A stretch of DNA of 64,000 nucleotides, from NCBI GenBank assembly GCA_030950285.1, contig JAUZRR010000001.1, forward strand, positions 1 through 64,000, given 5' to 3'. The position numbers were made by a program, and so were the translations under genes. This DNA is from Planctomycetota bacterium (GTDB lineage Bacteria > Planctomycetota > Phycisphaerae > Phycisphaerales > UBA1924). Below the pieces are notes generated by a model. The model saw nothing but the letters and a program-made list of their open reading frames with translations. It was not told the origin of the DNA and searched no databases. Positions 56,391 through 64,000 of this stretch are shown one piece after another. Position 1 is the first letter of the stretch, and the number at the start of each line of letters is the position of its first letter.

Positions 56391-58448
56391 ATGTCTGCAC
56401 GAAAACCCGCTGATCTCCGCAACATCGCACTGGTCGGAGTGACCGGCGGCGGAAAGACCACGCTCGCCGAGCGGCTGCTCTTTGCGACCGGCACCATCTC
56501 ACGGATGGGCAGCATCGAAAAAGGCGACACCGTCAGCGACTGGACCGCCGAGGAGAAAGAGCACCAGCACTCGCTGCGCCCGAGCATGATGCATTTCGAG
56601 CACGAGGGGCATCTGGTCAACCTCATCGACACCCCCGGGCTCACCGACTTTCTCGGGCACTCGATCGCAGCCTTCCCCGCCGCCGGAACCATCGCGGTGG
56701 TGATCGACGCAGGCAAGGGCGTTGAGACAACCACCCACCGCCTGATACAGGTCGCTGCCGACCGCAACCTGCCGCGGATGATCATCGTCAACAAGATCGA
56801 AGACGCGCAGGTCGATCTGGAAGAGCTGACCACCAAGATCCGCGAGACGCTCGGGTCCGAGTGCGTCCCGATCAACCTGCCCGCCAAGGGTCGCGAGACC
56901 GTCACCAACGTCTTTGACACACACGACGAATCCACAGCCACCGAGTTCTCCAGCGTTGACCAAGCGCACACCACGATCGTCGAGCAGGTTGTCGAGGTCG
57001 ACGAAGACCTCATGAGCGAGTACCTGGAGAAAGGCGACGCCGACGCGCTGGACAAAGGCAAGGTCCACGCGGCGTTCGAGCAGGCGCTCCGCGAGGGGCA
57101 CCTCATCCCGATCTGTTTCGTCAGCGCCCAGACCGGGGCCGGGGTTGACCAACTCCTCCACGTCTTCGCGTCTCTCCTGCCCAGCCCGCTCGAGGGCAAC
57201 CCGCGGACGTTTGTCACCGAGGACGGCACCGAGCTGGTGGCGGTCCCCGAAGCCGACAAGCCGCTGATCGCCCATGTCTTCAGCATCGCCAGCGACCCCT
57301 TCGTCGGCAAACTCGGCTACTTCAAGGTCCACCAGGGTGTCATCAAGAGCAAGACCGAAATCCATATCGACGGCGAAAAGAAGGGCGTCCGGGTCTCCCA
57401 CGTCCTCAAAGCCCAGGGCAAAGACACCGTCGAGGTCGACGAGCTCGGCCCCGGCGAGCTCGGGGTGATCGCCAAAATCGACGAGATCGCGTTCGACAGC
57501 GTGCTCCACGTCGGGCACGACTTCGACGGCCTCAAGCTCCGCCCGCTCCCCTTGCCCAAGCCCATGTACGGCGTCGCGGTCGAGCTCAAGAACCACAAGG
57601 ACGAAGCAAAGTTCGGCCCGGCGGTTGCCAAGCTCCAGGCCGAGGACCCGTGCTTCAAGGTCGACCGTGTTGCCGCGACCAAGCAAACTGTCATGCGCGG
57701 GCTCGGTGAGTTGCACCTGCGGGTGGTGCTCGAAAAACTCCAGCAGGCGTTCGGGATCGAGGTCGAGACCCAGCCGCCCAGAGTCGCGTACAAAGAAACG
57801 ATCTCGGGCAAAGCCGAGGGGCACCACCGGCACAAGAAACAGACCGGAGGGTCCGGGCAGTTCGGCGAGGTCTACCTCCGCGTCGAGCCGCTGCCGTCCG
57901 ATCACGAGAGCGGGTTCGAGTTTGTCAACGCCACCGTCGGCGGGTCGGTGCCCCGGCAGTTCATGCCCGCGATCGAGAAAGGGATCCGCGGCGTGCTCCT
58001 CGACGGCGCGGTCGCCGGCTACCCCATGCACGGCATCAAGGTCGAGGTCTACGACGGGAAGTTCCACGCCGTGGACTCCAAAGAAATCGCGTTCATCACC
58101 GCCGGCAAACGGGCGTTCATCGAGGCGGTCCGCAAGGCACGCCCCACACTCCTCGAACCCTTTGTGAGCCTCGAGATCACCGTCCCCAGCGACTACATGG
58201 GCGACGTCGCCGGCGACCTCTCGACCAAGCGGGGCCGTGTGCAGGACACCGACATGATCACCTCAGATGTCTGTGTCATCCGCGCAACCGCTCCGCTCAG
58301 CGAGATGCAGAACTACTCCAACGAACTCAAGAGCATGACCGGCGGAGCCGGCACGTTCACGATGGACTACAGCCACGACGAGCAGACCCCCCCCCACGTC
58401 CAGCAGGAAGTTATCGCGGCCTTCAGCCCCCACCAGGAAGAGGACTAA
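56391..58448 (+). CDS. Elongation factor G-like GTPase (EF-G paralogue)
   Basis: A 685-residue translational GTPase with all five EF-G domains. G1 reads GVTGGGKTTL (canonical EF-G: GHIDAGKTT), G3 DTPGLTDFLG, G4 NKIE in place of NKCD/NKMD, and domain IV has KKQTGGSGQFGEV and the GGSVPRQFMPAIEKGIRG segment that is normal for EF-G. The altered G1 and the lack of the usual RGITI switch I (DWTAEEKEHQHSL instead) put it in the EF-G2 / FusA-like class, not the housekeeping factor. It may have a specialised recycling role. GAGGAGGA precedes ATG 56391. Confidence 0.88.
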   Translation: MSARKPADLRNIALVGVTGGGKTTLAERLLFATGTISRMGSIEKGDTVSDWTAEEKEHQHSLRPSMMHFEHEGHLVNLIDTPGLTDFLGHSIAAFPAAGTIAVVIDAGKGVETTTHRLIQVAADRNLPRMIIVNKIEDAQVDLEELTTKIRETLGSECVPINLPAKGRETVTNVFDTHDESTATEFSSVDQAHTTIVEQVVEVDEDLMSEYLEKGDADALDKGKVHAAFEQALREGHLIPICFVSAQTGAGVDQLLHVFASLLPSPLEGNPRTFVTEDGTELVAVPEADKPLIAHVFSIASDPFVGKLGYFKVHQGVIKSKTEIHIDGEKKGVRVSHVLKAQGKDTVEVDELGPGELGVIAKIDEIAFDSVLHVGHDFDGLKLRPLPLPKPMYGVAVELKNHKDEAKFGPAVAKLQAEDPCFKVDRVAATKQTVMRGLGELHLRVVLEKLQQAFGIEVETQPPRVAYKETISGKAEGHHRHKKQTGGSGQFGEVYLRVEPLPSDHESGFEFVNATVGGSVPRQFMPAIEKGIRGVLLDGAVAGYPMHGIKVEVYDGKFHAVDSKEIAFITAGKRAFIEAVRKARPTLLEPFVSLEITVPSDYMGDVAGDLSTKRGRVQDTDMITSDVCVIRATAPLSEMQNYSNELKSMTGGAGTFTMDYSHDEQTPPHVQQEVIAAFSPHQEED

Positions 58449-58583
58449 CCCCGAGGGCTCGCCCGGACGCCGACACCGGATCGGCGGGAATAGGATGGTC
58501 GGATCAGCCCGCGGCGCGCCGTGCGGTGCGGCCGCACCTGACACCGTTGGGACCGCACCGCCATTCCCTCGGAGAACACAGAC

Positions 58584-59213
58584 GTGAGCAACCAGAAAAC
58601 CAACTCCGTCCTGGTCTTTGTCGCGGTGCTGGTCGCGGCAATCATCGTCATCTACGCGATCACCAGCCGCAAACCCGCGACGACGCCCCCCACAGACGGC
58701 CTGATCCCCGCCGGCGCAACCGACGATATCGCCGATGCCGAAGACCCCGGGCTCGGCGCCAACCCCGACGAGGGCGTCACGCTGATCGACCAGACCACCG
58801 ACACCACGCGGGGCGAAGTGCCCGGAGGGGCAGACTCCCCCGACGCGGCGGCAGAGCCCACCGACGATGACACCGGCAGCCAAGACCAGGCCATCGCGCT
58901 GCCCACCACACTCGTCGAGGCCGCAACCGCTGGCGATGTCGCGGTCCTGCAGGCGATGATCGATTCGGGGATGGACATCAACGCAACCGACGACGGCGGC
59001 CGCACCCCGCTGATGCTCGCTGCGGGGGCAGGACACCTCGACGCGGTGTTCGCGTTGCTCAACGCCGGGGCCGACCCCGCGCTGCGCGACAACGCCCGCC
59101 GGGCAGCGAGAGACTACGCCCTGGCCCGTGTCGACCAGGCCGGCCAGACCATCGCGAGGATCCTCGAAGACGCGGTCGGCCCCATCCCGGTGCAGGACGC
59201 CAGCGACAAGTAA
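58584..59213 (+). CDS. Membrane-anchored ankyrin-repeat protein
   Basis: A 209-residue protein. Helix SVLVFVAVLVAAIIVIYAI at residues 8-26 is an N-terminal anchor, followed by an Asp/Thr/Pro-rich linker to about residue 105. Two ankyrin units follow: TTLVEAATAGDVAVLQAMIDSG and DGGRTPLMLAAGAGHLDAVF, with a partial third (ARRAARDYALARVDQAG). The ankyrin part is predicted to be outside the cytoplasm. Start is GTG 58584 with CGGAGA upstream. Partner unknown. Confidence 0.82.
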   Translation: MSNQKTNSVLVFVAVLVAAIIVIYAITSRKPATTPPTDGLIPAGATDDIADAEDPGLGANPDEGVTLIDQTTDTTRGEVPGGADSPDAAAEPTDDDTGSQDQAIALPTTLVEAATAGDVAVLQAMIDSGMDINATDDGGRTPLMLAAGAGHLDAVFALLNAGADPALRDNARRAARDYALARVDQAGQTIARILEDAVGPIPVQDASDK

Positions 59214-59243
59214 GACGCATCACGAGAAGAACTCGTACGTCTT

Positions 59244-59267
59244 GACGAGCCCCGAGCGCAGGCTCGG
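59244..59267 (+). repeat. Dispersed palindromic repeat, family B
   Basis: GACGAGCCCCGAGCGCAGGC TCGG, in the gap between convergent genes; related to 13744-13768 and 20140-20163. Confidence 0.6.
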
Positions 59268-59401
59268 TTTCGCGAAGAAGCACAAGCACCCTGCAATAAC
59301 TCTGAATCCGGATTCGAGGACGGGCTTTGCCGGTGCTGCCCACCCGTCCAACCGTCGGCGTCGTCCCGAGCTCGCGCCCGCAGCCGGACTCTCAGACGGC
59401 C

Positions 59402-60652
59402 TTAGAACCCGCCCTGCCCCTCGACCCGTTGCAGCAGCGCCCGGGCGTCAAAGTCCGCCACCCAGATCTGGCTGCTGGGCCTGCCTTCACCCTCAGCCAG
59501 CGGCCCGCGCTGGGCGCACCAGATCATCGTCTTGCCGTCGGGGCTGAAGACCGGCAGGCCGTCAAACCCGTCGGCGTGGGTGATGCGGTACTTCCAGAGG
59601 TCTTCCATCGGTTTGTCAGGATTAAACTCGAGCGCGTAGACCTCGTAGTTGGCGTGCCCCACTTCGCTGGAGGTGTACACGATGAATCGGCCCGTGGGAT
59701 GGAAGTAGGGCGCCCAGTTGACGTGCTGGTTGGCGGTGATCTGCACCTCGCGCTTGATGCCTTGGATGCTCCCGTCGGGTCCGTAGTCGATCTCGGCCGC
59801 GAAGAGCTGGAGGTTGCCGTCCCCGAACCGGTCCGAGCGGTAGCAGATCCAGCTCATGTCCGGGCTGAAGAAGGGGCCGCCGTCGTAACCCTTCTCGACC
59901 ACCAGCGGCACGTGCGTGTTGGTCGTGGTGTCAAAGACATACAGATCGGCGTCGGGCCGACCCAGCGCGGCGCTGCGTTCCTCGTCAACATGGGCGTAAA
60001 GCACATACCGGCCGTCGAGCGAAAATGACGCCTCGGCGTCGTACCCCGGCCTGCTGAACAACGGCTTCGTAGCCGTGTCGGCCGGAGCACCCAGCGCTTG
60101 GATCGAGCGGGTCACAACCTCCATCTCGTGAGGAAACTTCCAGACATACCTCCCACCGGGGCGGCTGTACCCCGGGCCGCTCTCGCTGTTGGGCTGCACA
60201 AACGTCGACCCGAATATGATCTCGCCGGGGTTGAGCGGGTGGAACCAGCCGCAAGTGCTCGCCGCGCCCGGCGCACTCACAAGCAACGGCTCGCCGAGGC
60301 CTGTGATGATGCCATCCTCATCGCGAATCACGTCCGCGACGTACATCGAATAATCGTTGGCGGGCAGCTTTCCGGCTTCGGGCACGGGGACCGCCTGGAA
60401 GATAACCTGGCTGGCGTCCGGCGAAAAGTACTGCTCGCCCGCCTTGTAGAACACGTCCCGGCTGGTCAGAAGAACCGTGTTGGACAGAATCGGGCGCTCC
60501 GCCTCGACCCACGCGGGTTGGGCCGCAACGCTTCCGCACAAGGCCACGAGCAGCCCCGTCGCACCCGCGAGCCGAAGCCTCGGAAAGCACCCGTCGTGCA
60601 GCCCCGAACGCGGTGTGATCGTCGGCTGGGTCATCGGCTCGGTCGTCGGCAT
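59402..60652 (-). CDS. Secreted TolB-like beta-propeller protein
   Basis: A 416-residue protein with a signal peptide (about residues 26-46, LAGATGLLVALCGSVAAQP). It contains repeated PD40/WD40-like blades: FSPDASQVIFQAVP, FSLDGRYVLYAHV, FSPDMSWICYRSDR, FHPTGRFIVYTS, FSPDGKTMIWCAQR. Each has the F-(S/H)-P-(D/T)-G..(I/V).(Y/F) pattern typical of TolB-type propellers. No catalytic domain is attached. ATG 60652 has AGAGGA upstream; ATG 60634 is possible. It is divergent from the RluA gene with about 55 bases between. Confidence 0.84.
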   Translation of the reverse strand: MPTTEPMTQPTITPRSGLHDGCFPRLRLAGATGLLVALCGSVAAQPAWVEAERPILSNTVLLTSRDVFYKAGEQYFSPDASQVIFQAVPVPEAGKLPANDYSMYVADVIRDEDGIITGLGEPLLVSAPGAASTCGWFHPLNPGEIIFGSTFVQPNSESGPGYSRPGGRYVWKFPHEMEVVTRSIQALGAPADTATKPLFSRPGYDAEASFSLDGRYVLYAHVDEERSAALGRPDADLYVFDTTTNTHVPLVVEKGYDGGPFFSPDMSWICYRSDRFGDGNLQLFAAEIDYGPDGSIQGIKREVQITANQHVNWAPYFHPTGRFIVYTSSEVGHANYEVYALEFNPDKPMEDLWKYRITHADGFDGLPVFSPDGKTMIWCAQRGPLAEGEGRPSSQIWVADFDARALLQRVEGQGGF

Positions 60653-60706
60653 GTTCGTGTTCCTCTTGGGAGTGAATGTGGACCCAAACATCCTAGGCAA
60701 ATCGCA

Positions 60707-61411
60707 ATGACTTCTCCCCCGGACACCACCCCCGAGTTCCCCACCGATCTGCGCGCACGCGGGCCCGACGACACCGTCCGCGTCCTCGGCCTCGGCGTGC
60801 GCTGGGTGGTCATCGACAAACCCCCCGGCATGCTCAGCGTGCCGGGTCGGGGCGAGGACAAACAGGACTGCGTCGCCGCACGCGTCCGGGCGATGTTCCC
60901 GGACGCGACCGGGCCGCTCACCGTCCATCGGCTCGACATGGACACCAGCGGCCTGATGGTCTTTGCCCTCTCCCCCCTCGCCCAGGGCAAGCTCAGCCGC
61001 CAGTTCCAACTCCGCAAAACCGTCAAGCAATACGCCGCGATCCTCGAAGGGCAGGTCGAAGGCGACGCCGGCGAGATCGACCTGCCCCTCTTTGTCGACT
61101 GGCCAAACCGCCCCAGGCAACAGGTCGATTACATCCTCGGCAAGCCCGCGCAAACCGCCTGGACCGTGACCGCTCGCGAGGGTGACCGCACCCGCGTCGA
61201 GTTCCGCCCGGTCACCGGCCGCTCGCACCAGCTCCGCGTCCACGCCGCCACACCCCGCGACGAGGGCGGGCTCGGCGCACCGATCGTCGGCGATCCTCTC
61301 TACGGCGATCCCGACGCCGCACCGAGGATGCTGCTGCACGCATCGCACCTCGGGTTCTGGGAGCCGACCACCGGCGTGTGGACCGAGTTTCAGAGCGAGG
61401 CCCCGTTCTGA
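60707..61411 (+). CDS. RluA-family pseudouridine synthase
   Basis: A 234-residue enzyme. VHRLDMDTSGLMVFALS contains the catalytic Asp in the HRLDxxTSG motif, and WVVIDKPPGMLSVPGRG and GRSHQLRVHAA are both conserved. There is no S4 domain, so it resembles the short RluA/RluE or TruC-like group modifying tRNA or 23S rRNA; the target cannot be told. ATG 60707 was chosen as the first in-frame start before the conserved region. Confidence 0.9.
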   Translation: MTSPPDTTPEFPTDLRARGPDDTVRVLGLGVRWVVIDKPPGMLSVPGRGEDKQDCVAARVRAMFPDATGPLTVHRLDMDTSGLMVFALSPLAQGKLSRQFQLRKTVKQYAAILEGQVEGDAGEIDLPLFVDWPNRPRQQVDYILGKPAQTAWTVTAREGDRTRVEFRPVTGRSHQLRVHAATPRDEGGLGAPIVGDPLYGDPDAAPRMLLHASHLGFWEPTTGVWTEFQSEAPF

Positions 61412-61450
61412 ACCTGCACGGCGATGCGGGTTGGGGTCGAGTATGCCGGT

Positions 61451-61488
61451 GTCCCCTCGCGTAGAGCCCCTCGCGCAAGCGAGGGGAC
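61451..61488 (-). repeat. Family A repeat: half forward copy followed by a full reverse copy
   Basis: GTCCCCTCGC (61451-61460) is the left half of a forward copy; it is followed three bases later by a complete reverse copy at 61464-61488. This looks like a doublet that has lost its centre. Confidence 0.8.
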
Positions 61489-61701
61489 CTGCGTGCCACA
61501 ATCTCCGGGGTTGATTTCGAGACCGGCCGAGGAGTTCCGAGAACTCGTCCCGGCACGCCACCCCTGCGAGTCTGGTGCGCCCACACGGGCTGTGCCGGGG
61601 GAGGACCGGGCGGATATGGAAGAATCGAGGCAGGCATCATCTGCCCCGAATCCCGAGCCGAAGAACGGGAGAGTTGGGCCTCCAGGCAACAGGACGACCT
61701 C

Positions 61702-62184
61702 ATGCACCATTCCGCCCGGCACATCCAGCGTGGGTTCACGCTTATTGAGATTCTGATCGTGGTGGTGATCCTCGGCATTCTCGCGGCGATTGTCGTGCCG
61801 CAGTTTGCCGGTGCGAGCGAGGAATCCCGCCGGATCGCGTTCGTCGACGAACTCCGCGTCTTTGTCGACGCGGCCGAGTACTTTACCTCGCGCGAGGGGC
61901 GGTTCCTCTCCGACGGCTCCTCAGGGGTCTGCCCGGCCGAGTTTGTGGACTATGTCGATGCCGACGAATTTGAAGCCGGCACGCCCATCGGCGGCGTGTG
62001 GGACACCGAGTACAACGACAGCGGCGTCACCTCAGCCCTCGGCGTCCACTTCAACGACGCAAGCGAAGCCCGGGACGACGCCTTTATGATCATCATCGAC
62101 GGCATATTCGACGACGGCGATCTCAACGCCGGCAGGTTCCGGAAACTCGCATCGACACGGTACTACTTCATCATCGAAGAGTAA
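61702..62184 (+). CDS. Type IV pilin-like / pseudopilin (GspG-type)
   Basis: A 160-residue prepilin. QRG/FTLIEILIVVVILGILAA is the cleavage signal, Gly11/Phe12 with Glu at +5. The body is short and acidic, with ESRRIAFVDELRVFVDAAEYF following the helix, in the style of GspG/GspH minor pseudopilins. It ends in RYYFIIEE. ACAGGA lies 9 bases before the ATG. It is followed by a palindromic repeat and a convergent dockerin protein gene. Confidence 0.85.
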   Translation: MHHSARHIQRGFTLIEILIVVVILGILAAIVVPQFAGASEESRRIAFVDELRVFVDAAEYFTSREGRFLSDGSSGVCPAEFVDYVDADEFEAGTPIGGVWDTEYNDSGVTSALGVHFNDASEARDDAFMIIIDGIFDDGDLNAGRFRKLASTRYYFIIEE

Positions 62185-62206
62185 CCGGAGATCGCGGCAC
62201 CCTGCA

Positions 62207-62231
62207 GCGCCCCCCGCGCAAGCGGGGGGAC
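62207..62231 (-). repeat. Family A repeat, reverse copy with G-C substituted stem
   Basis: GCGCCCCCCGC GCAA GCGGGGGGAC: a T-A stem pair of the consensus is replaced by C-G on both sides. Confidence 0.78.
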
Positions 62232-62272
62232 AACGCCGTACAAGCACACAAACACCCACCCACGTACCGCGC

Positions 62273-63319
62273 CTAACAACCCGCAGTCCACAGGTTCAGA
62301 AACGCCAGCACGTCCCGCGTGTCGATCTCCCCGTCGCCGTTGGTGTCGGCCTCGGGGTCGCCCGCGGTCCAAGAGTTGAGAAACGCCAGCACGTCCCGCG
62401 TGTCGACCATGCCGTCGCCGTTGAAATCCGCAGCACAGGACGCGGGCTCACCGCTGGCCACCAGCGTCAACTCGCCAACCAGCCCGGTCGCGACACGCTC
62501 GAGCACCAGATTCATGAGCAGATTCGCTGTCTCCCCCGGAGGCAGCACCGTCGGCAACGCGAGCGGGAACTCGGGCAAGGGCTCGTCGGGGGTCTGCTCG
62601 TCGGTCTGGTCGATCGGCTGCACACTCATCAGCGTCAGCCCGTCCCCGACGATCACGATCTCCCCGGCCAGCGCCAGCGGCAGCGGCGACGGCGGGATAT
62701 CAATCGGCGCACCGAGCAGCTCGGCGCTGCCCGCGATCTCCGCCGGCCCGACGAGCACAAAGCTGTAATGGTCCGTGTCGATCTCGGTCAACACACCCGC
62801 CGCGGCCCCGGTCTGGGTGAGAGCAAGCGTGGTCACGCTCAGCTCCCCGATCGGAATCTCGACGGGGATACCGATGTAGACCGAGTCGGGTTGCCGCGTG
62901 CGGAAGCTGTCCGGCGCGATGCCCAGCGTCGCGGGGATCGCCGCCGGTCCGCCGGCAAGCAGGTCCGCGACCAGCCCCTCGAGCACGATCGTCCCCGCGT
63001 CGAGATCGAGCGTGAGCGTGCCGCTGCCGGCGGTCTGCGTGTCCAGATCGCCCGCGAGCGTGAAGCCCAACGCCGTGTCCACCGGCACGTTCTCGGTCGA
63101 ACCAAACGACCCGAACAAGCCCGGCTTGGTCCGCGTGCCCGCGGGGTTGGTGTCCGGGTCCCAGTCGCCGATCAGCGAGCCGACGGTGTCAATATCGAGC
63201 CCCAGCGACGCGGCCAAGCCGCTCGCGTCGGGATTGATGGTCAGGGAATAGGTCTGCGCCGAAACAGCCGAAGCTGCGCAGGCACAAAGTCCGAGAATCG
63301 TTGCGGTGCGAATGGTCAT
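62273..63319 (-). CDS. Secreted protein with C-terminal dockerin-type repeats
   Basis: A 348-residue protein. Residues 1-22 are a signal peptide (TATILGLCACAASAVSAQ). The body is beta-rich and acidic (TLDLDAGTIVLEGLVADLLA) without a recognised family. The last 60 residues are two calcium-loop units, FNGDGMVDTRDVLAFLNSW and TNGDGEIDTRDVLAFLNLW, then TAGC: the same dockerin-like tail as the subtilase at 52.8 kb. AAGGAGAG precedes ATG 63319. Convergent with the pseudopilin; 59 bases from prfA. Confidence 0.85.
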   Translation of the reverse strand: MTIRTATILGLCACAASAVSAQTYSLTINPDASGLAASLGLDIDTVGSLIGDWDPDTNPAGTRTKPGLFGSFGSTENVPVDTALGFTLAGDLDTQTAGSGTLTLDLDAGTIVLEGLVADLLAGGPAAIPATLGIAPDSFRTRQPDSVYIGIPVEIPIGELSVTTLALTQTGAAAGVLTEIDTDHYSFVLVGPAEIAGSAELLGAPIDIPPSPLPLALAGEIVIVGDGLTLMSVQPIDQTDEQTPDEPLPEFPLALPTVLPPGETANLLMNLVLERVATGLVGELTLVASGEPASCAADFNGDGMVDTRDVLAFLNSWTAGDPEADTNGDGEIDTRDVLAFLNLWTAGC

Positions 63320-63378
63320 GGTCTCTCCTTGCGTGGAGCATACCCCAAAGAGCCGCCCGCTCCAACCAAATCCGCCCC

Positions 63379-64000
63379 TCAAAGCTCCGCCAATCGCTCC
63401 GCTGTCTGCTGCTCGATCAGCTGTTCAAACATCGGCCCGAGCTCCCCAGCGAGGATCTCCCGCAGGTTGAACTTCATATCCAGCCGCTGGTCGGCGACGA
63501 TGTTGTCCTGGTACCGGTACACCCGGATTTTCTCGCTCCGCTCCCCCGTCCCGATCTGGCTCCGGCGTTCGGCGCTGCGCTCGGCATCGATCTTCGCCCG
63601 CTCGATGTCATGCACCCGCGTCATCAGCAGCCGCCGCGCCTTGTCCCGGTTCTGCGCCTGACTCTTGGTCTCCTGCATCCGCACCTCGACCCCCGTCGGC
63701 TTGTGCAACAGATGCACCGCCGTCGCGACCTTGTTGACGTTCTGCCCGCCCGGCCCCTGCGCCGTCGTGATGTGCTCCTCGACGTCGTTGCCCCAGTCGA
63801 TCTTGACCTCGACCTCCTCGGGCTCGGGCAGCACCGCGACGGTCGCGGTCGAAGTGTGCACCCGCCCCTGCGCCTCGGTCGCCGGCACCCGCTTGACCGA
63901 GTGCACCCCGGCCTCGAACGCCAGCTCGCTCCACACGCCCTCGCCGCGGATGTTGACCAGCGCCGACCGCAGCCCCCCCACGCCGCCGTCCTCGACGAGC
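63379..64000 (-). CDS. prfA: Peptide chain release factor 1, 5' end outside the window
   Basis: At least 207 residues of a class I release factor, open at the window edge. The PAT stop-codon motif is in RVPATEAQGRVHTSTATVAV, indicating RF1 (UAA/UAG) and not RF2 (SPF). The GGQ motif that reaches the peptidyl-transferase centre is GPGGQNVNK. The region between is shorter and more divergent than E. coli RF1. The C-terminus ends NLREILAGELGPMFEQLIEQ. Only the 3' part is present. Confidence 0.92.
   Translation of the reverse strand, partial: LVEDGGVGGLRSALVNIRGEGVWSELAFEAGVHSVKRVPATEAQGRVHTSTATVAVLPEPEEVEVKIDWGNDVEEHITTAQGPGGQNVNKVATAVHLLHKPTGVEVRMQETKSQAQNRDKARRLLMTRVHDIERAKIDAERSAERRSQIGTGERSEKIRVYRYQDNIVADQRLDMKFNLREILAGELGPMFEQLIEQQTAERLAEL

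Overview
The window is a high-GC, gene-dense chromosomal segment, most likely from a planctomycete of the class Phycisphaerae. The pointers are two secreted proteins ending in paired dockerin-like Asp-Gly repeats, exosortase-sorted (PEP-CTERM-like) proteins, three type II secretion pseudopilins, a fused AroD-AroE enzyme, two bactofilins and a flagellar/chemotaxis component set. There is no phage, transposase, insertion sequence or CRISPR array.

Layout. 0-8 kb: pseudopilin, BioY, a lipoprotein, two bactofilins, a DEAD-box helicase, a gluzincin protease and a PEP-CTERM protein. 8-15.4 kb: pseudo-receiver, glutamate dehydrogenase, PEP-CTERM protein, rhodanese, ABC-F ATPase, a BaiN-type flavoprotein whose 3' end runs into tRNA-Lys. 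15.6-22 kb: lipid genes, rpmF-plsX-fabH on the plus strand facing fabD-lipoprotein-fabG on the minus strand. 22-34 kb: a split PAS/chemotaxis signalling pair, a lone atpD, sucC, ppc, a YpdA-like oxidoreductase, ppk1 and a PTPS-III type pterin enzyme. 34-44 kb: phosphohexomutase, a dehydratase-ACP-dehydratase cluster, aroDE, rsmE, an acidic membrane protein, acpP-fabF and a FliN-type protein. 44.6-49.7 kb: purM, metK, a PilZ protein and an M32 carboxypeptidase. 49.7-52.6 kb: a visibly lower-GC three-gene cassette (secreted membrane-anchored protein, small Cys-rich protein, MauE-prepilin fusion) behind a (GA)14 tract. 52.8-64 kb: dockerin-tagged subtilase, gltX, an EF-G paralogue, ankyrin protein, beta-propeller protein, RluA, pseudopilin, dockerin protein and a partial prfA.

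Two things stand out. First, a dispersed 25-base palindromic element (GAGCCCC...GGGGAC, an 8-bp stem, usually with a GNRA-type loop) occurs at least 14 times between genes, with compensatory stem changes. Its four inverted doublets all sit in gaps between convergent genes, which suggests a bidirectional 3'-end processing or termination element or a REP-type mobile family. Second, the 49.7-52.6 kb cassette fuses a four-helix MauE-like redox domain in frame to a complete pseudopilin with its own prepilin-peptidase site, next to an eight-cysteine secreted protein. This looks like a polyprotein coupling disulfide chemistry to pilin-type export and is the best candidate here for an undescribed system.

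Fatty-acid and phospholipid genes recur across the window (plsX, fabH, fabG, fabD, two FabZ-like genes, two ACPs, fabF), but are spread over four clusters instead of one operon.
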